Origin: Colwellia sp. MB3u-45 | GTDB taxonomy: Bacteria > Pseudomonadota > Gammaproteobacteria > Enterobacterales > Alteromonadaceae | DNA: 37,574 nt | Reading direction: 5' to 3' | NCBI RefSeq assembly: GCF_014077005.1 | Contig: NZ_JACGVC010000032.1 | Span: 1 to 37,574 of the forward strand | In this document: in pieces, positions 35,697 through 37,574 of the stretch | How the letters are laid out: every line of letters starts with the position of its first letter | Numbering within the stretch: position 1 is the first letter of the stretch | Position numbers and translations under genes: made by a program | Notes under the pieces: generated by a model | What the model saw: the letters and a program-made list of their open reading frames with translations, nothing else | Database searches by the model: none | Told to the model about the DNA's origin: nothing

Positions 35697-37048
35697 GTAG
35701 GGTTGAAATAAATACGACAAAAATAAGTAAAGCAAAAATAGCTTTGTTTAACACCAAACCATTATTCATAGCACGCTGTGCTAGGGTGATAATGGCACTA
35801 ATGTTCAGCCTAAGCGTAAATGCAGAGCAAATAGGCGCTGAAATTGAATATGTTGATGATAGCGCCACCAATCAAATTCCTTATTTTGACAATCGCTTTC
35901 GTATTGACGAACAACTCGATGAAGTAACACTGATATTTTATCGCCGCAGTGGCGCCAAACCCATTATTCTTATCCGCCCCGATGGTTCAAAACTAAACAT
36001 CAACAATTACCCTGAAGATAAAGTGCAATGGTTTGATGATGAAACCTTCGATATGCTCAAGATAAAATCACCGATGATTGGTCCATGGCAAGTGATAGGA
36101 CAGGTACAAGCCGACAGCAAAATTATGGTGGTATCAGAAATTAGATTAGAAGTGACACCACTACCCAAAATTATTTTACAAGGTGAAACATTAAAAGTGG
36201 TAGCGCGCTTATTTAATGGCGATTTGATCATTGACGACCCTTTATTTCAAGACGTATTAACACTTAATGTTGATTTTTTTAGTACCAATAACTCGGCCTT
36301 CGACAATTTTGGCGCAGCGCCCATTCAATTAGCTTCATTTTATGATAACGGCAGAGATTTAGACGAACGTGCCAATGACAGCTTGTTTACCGGTGAATTT
36401 GAATTGGATTTTGCCCCAGGCGAGTGGCAACCTATTTATATTGTTAAAATGCCTATGATCACAAGAGAGTTACGACAAAAGCCGATTGTAGTGCAGAAAA
36501 ACCCCATCAGCATATCAGTAGTGACAAACCAAGGTGAAAATAAGACACATCTGGTTACCTTTACTATTGATGATAGTTTGGTTAAAGCTGACAGTATTCT
36601 CATTCAAGGTAAAGTGACTTTTCCCGATCAACAAGTAGAACCTTTTACTGTAGTGCAAGAGCAAGGCCTAACCCGTTCGCATACAATTGCCTTTACCGAG
36701 CCTGGAGTGCACCGGATAAAAGTAGGGGTGTTTGGTGATATTAAAAATGGCAGAGAGTTTCAAGCAATATTACCTGAGTTTACTTTTAATGTTGATCGCT
36801 TACCCGAAGGAGGTATCTTAGCGGTTAACCGCGGGTCTAATAATTTAACCTCTGAGCAAAAAAGTGCACAAGCAATTGCTAATGCAGCAATGGAAGCTGA
36901 AAAGCTTGCGCAAGTAAAAGCCATGCAAGAAGCTAAAGTTGCCAACCAACAACAAGCAACACTTTTGTATATTGTTGGCGGAAACACCTTAGTGATCATA
37001 ATTGCCGCATTGATGTTTGTTTTTATACGATGTAAAAAGCGTAAATAA
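35684..37048 (+). CDS. TIGR03503-family membrane-anchored periplasmic protein
   Basis: A 454-residue protein matching the conserved gammaproteobacterial TIGR03503 family: PMIGPWQVIGQVQ, SEIRLEVTPLPKIILQGETLKVVARL, and the SFYDNGRDLDERANDSLFTGEF block. A hydrophobic signal (about residues 30-47, MALMFSLSVNA) follows an unusually long N-region; an internal ATG at 35792 would give a more normal signal peptide. The ATG at 35684 overlaps dnaQ by 13 bases and has AAAGGGG upstream within dnaQ. An alanine/glutamine-rich helix (about 395-425) precedes one C-terminal membrane helix (about 428-447) and a CKKRK tail, so the main domain is periplasmic with the tail in the cytoplasm. Function is unknown. 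Confidence 0.85.
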   Translation: MVEISRVEINTTKISKAKIALFNTKPLFIARCARVIMALMFSLSVNAEQIGAEIEYVDDSATNQIPYFDNRFRIDEQLDEVTLIFYRRSGAKPIILIRPDGSKLNINNYPEDKVQWFDDETFDMLKIKSPMIGPWQVIGQVQADSKIMVVSEIRLEVTPLPKIILQGETLKVVARLFNGDLIIDDPLFQDVLTLNVDFFSTNNSAFDNFGAAPIQLASFYDNGRDLDERANDSLFTGEFELDFAPGEWQPIYIVKMPMITRELRQKPIVVQKNPISISVVTNQGENKTHLVTFTIDDSLVKADSILIQGKVTFPDQQVEPFTVVQEQGLTRSHTIAFTEPGVHRIKVGVFGDIKNGREFQAILPEFTFNVDRLPEGGILAVNRGSNNLTSEQKSAQAIANAAMEAEKLAQVKAMQEAKVANQQQATLLYIVGGNTLVIIIAALMFVFIRCKKRK

Positions 37049-37143
37049 AATTCCTTAATGGTATTGTATTATAGATTTTTGCTGTTAAAAACGTCGTATT
37101 GCTCATCAATTAGACATATAAGCAAATGAATGAAAAAAACTGG

Positions 37144-37172
37144 TTGACGGCATCGAATCTTAACCGTATTAT
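37144..37172 (+). promoter_or_regulatory. Sigma-70 promoter of the tRNA-Asp genes
   Basis: TTGACG (37144-37149), a 17-base spacer and TATTAT (37167-37172), followed by a GC-rich discriminator TCCGCCGC. This is close to consensus and the GC-rich start region fits growth-rate/stringent control of stable RNA. The first tRNA begins about 45 bases downstream. Confidence 0.85.
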
Positions 37173-37217
37173 TCCGCCGCATTCAACGAGTTGTGTTGAA
37201 AGCAGCGATTAATATGT

Positions 37218-37294
37218 GGAGTGGTAGTTCAGTTGGTTAGAATACCGGCCTGTCACGCCGGGGGTCGCGGGTTCGAGTCCCGTCCACTCCGCCA
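37218..37294 (+). tRNA. tRNA-Asp (GTC), copy 1
   Basis: A 77-base cloverleaf including encoded CCA. The acceptor stem GGAGTGG pairs with CCACTCC, the anticodon loop CTGTCAC gives anticodon GTC (37252-37254), and the T arm is GCGGGTTCGAGTCCCGT. It is close to E. coli tRNA-Asp. Confidence 0.97.
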
Positions 37295-37345
37295 ATTAAT
37301 CCAAAGGTTGTAAGTCCTTTTAAAATTTACAGAAGCAAGATGTGT

Positions 37346-37422
37346 GGAGTGGTAGTTCAGTTGGTTAGAATACCGGCCTGTCACGCCGGGGGTCGCGGGT
37401 TCGAGTCCCGTCCACTCCGCCA
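37346..37422 (+). tRNA. tRNA-Asp (GTC), copy 2
   Basis: Identical in sequence to copy 1, with CCA encoded. A 51-base spacer separates it from copy 1, so it is presumably cut from the same primary transcript. Confidence 0.97.
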
Positions 37423-37473
37423 ATTGTTTCAAAGGTTGTAAGTCCTTTCAAAATTTACAGAAGCAAGATGTGT

Positions 37474-37550
37474 GGAGTGGTAGTTCAGTTGGTTAGAATA
37501 CCGGCCTGTCACGCCGGGGGTCGCGGGTTCGAGTCCCGTCCACTCCGCCA
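37474..37550 (+). tRNA. tRNA-Asp (GTC), copy 3
   Basis: Identical to copies 1 and 2 and again 51 bases after the previous copy. The spacer sequence continues to the window edge, so more copies may follow. Confidence 0.97.
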
Positions 37551-37574
37551 ATTGTTTCAAAGGTTGTAAGTCCT

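Larger units (their letters stand above)
37218..37574 (+). repeat. tRNA-Asp tandem array, 128-base unit
   Basis: Each unit is 77 bases of tRNA plus a 51-base spacer. The two complete spacers differ at only four positions, so the whole unit was recently duplicated or is kept alike by gene conversion. Confidence 0.9.

Noticed and set aside
37218-37574. Regular 128-base repeats considered as a CRISPR array
   Set aside because: The repeated parts are complete tRNA-Asp genes and the spacers are nearly identical to each other, unlike CRISPR spacers.

Overview
This window looks like ordinary chromosome from an AT-rich marine gammaproteobacterium of the order Alteromonadales, most like Colwellia or Thalassotalea (family-level inference). 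The reasons are the low GC content, E. coli-like housekeeping proteins (FolD, RlmJ, YbiT, YgiQ, CysK, DnaQ), and families typical of this group: a TIGR03503-type protein, rhombosortase, an OlsF-type ornithine lipid synthase, a winged-helix/TPR membrane regulator and a DUF5916 outer-membrane protein. No phage, plasmid, CRISPR array or obvious defence island was seen. The only mobile-element traces are the last 35 codons of an IS630-type transposase at the left edge and REP-like palindromic repeats near 10.6-10.9 kb.

Layout. 0-4 kb: transposase tail, inverted repeats, folD, a GNAT acetyltransferase, a doubtful small ORF, and a DEAD-box RNA helicase with a strong terminator. 4-7 kb: a CadC/ToxR-like membrane regulator with periplasmic TPRs, followed 28 bases later by a small secreted cysteine-rich protein. 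7-10.5 kb: rlmJ and ybiT on the minus strand, then a DinB-like protein that seems to need an ATT start. 10.5-15.2 kb: two REP-like units, olsF and ygiQ (minus). 15.7-20.3 kb: a lipoprotein S9 peptidase, then two tandem paralogous periplasmic solute-binding-like proteins (minus), the second also apparently starting at ATT. 20.6-24.8 kb: a glutamate-synthase-like FMN/Fe-S protein overlapping rhombosortase tail to tail, a PAS-GGDEF diguanylate cyclase and a DTW-domain tRNA modification enzyme. 25-30.3 kb: gamma-glutamyltransferase, a small lipoprotein, cysK and an RDD-family membrane protein with a large insert. 30.5-37.5 kb: a DUF5916 protein, an 830-base gene-free stretch, DUF599 and DUF2919-like membrane proteins, dnaQ, a TIGR03503-type protein, and at least three identical tRNA-Asp genes on an exact 128-base period behind a near-consensus sigma-70 promoter.

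How the genes fit together. Most are independent housekeeping units with their own terminators. Likely co-transcribed sets are the regulator plus the small secreted protein, ygiQ-olsF, the two solute-binding paralogs, DUF599-DUF2919, and dnaQ-TIGR03503. Several exported proteins fit scavenging of peptides and organic matter: the S9 peptidase, gamma-glutamyltransferase, the solute-binding proteins and the DUF5916 protein. I did not find a clear, self-contained new multi-gene system. The best leads are the two apparent ATT start codons, the regulator/cysteine-rich protein pair, the tandem REP units and the tRNA-Asp array. Several start codons were re-assigned from Shine-Dalgarno position or signal-peptide logic; each entry says so.
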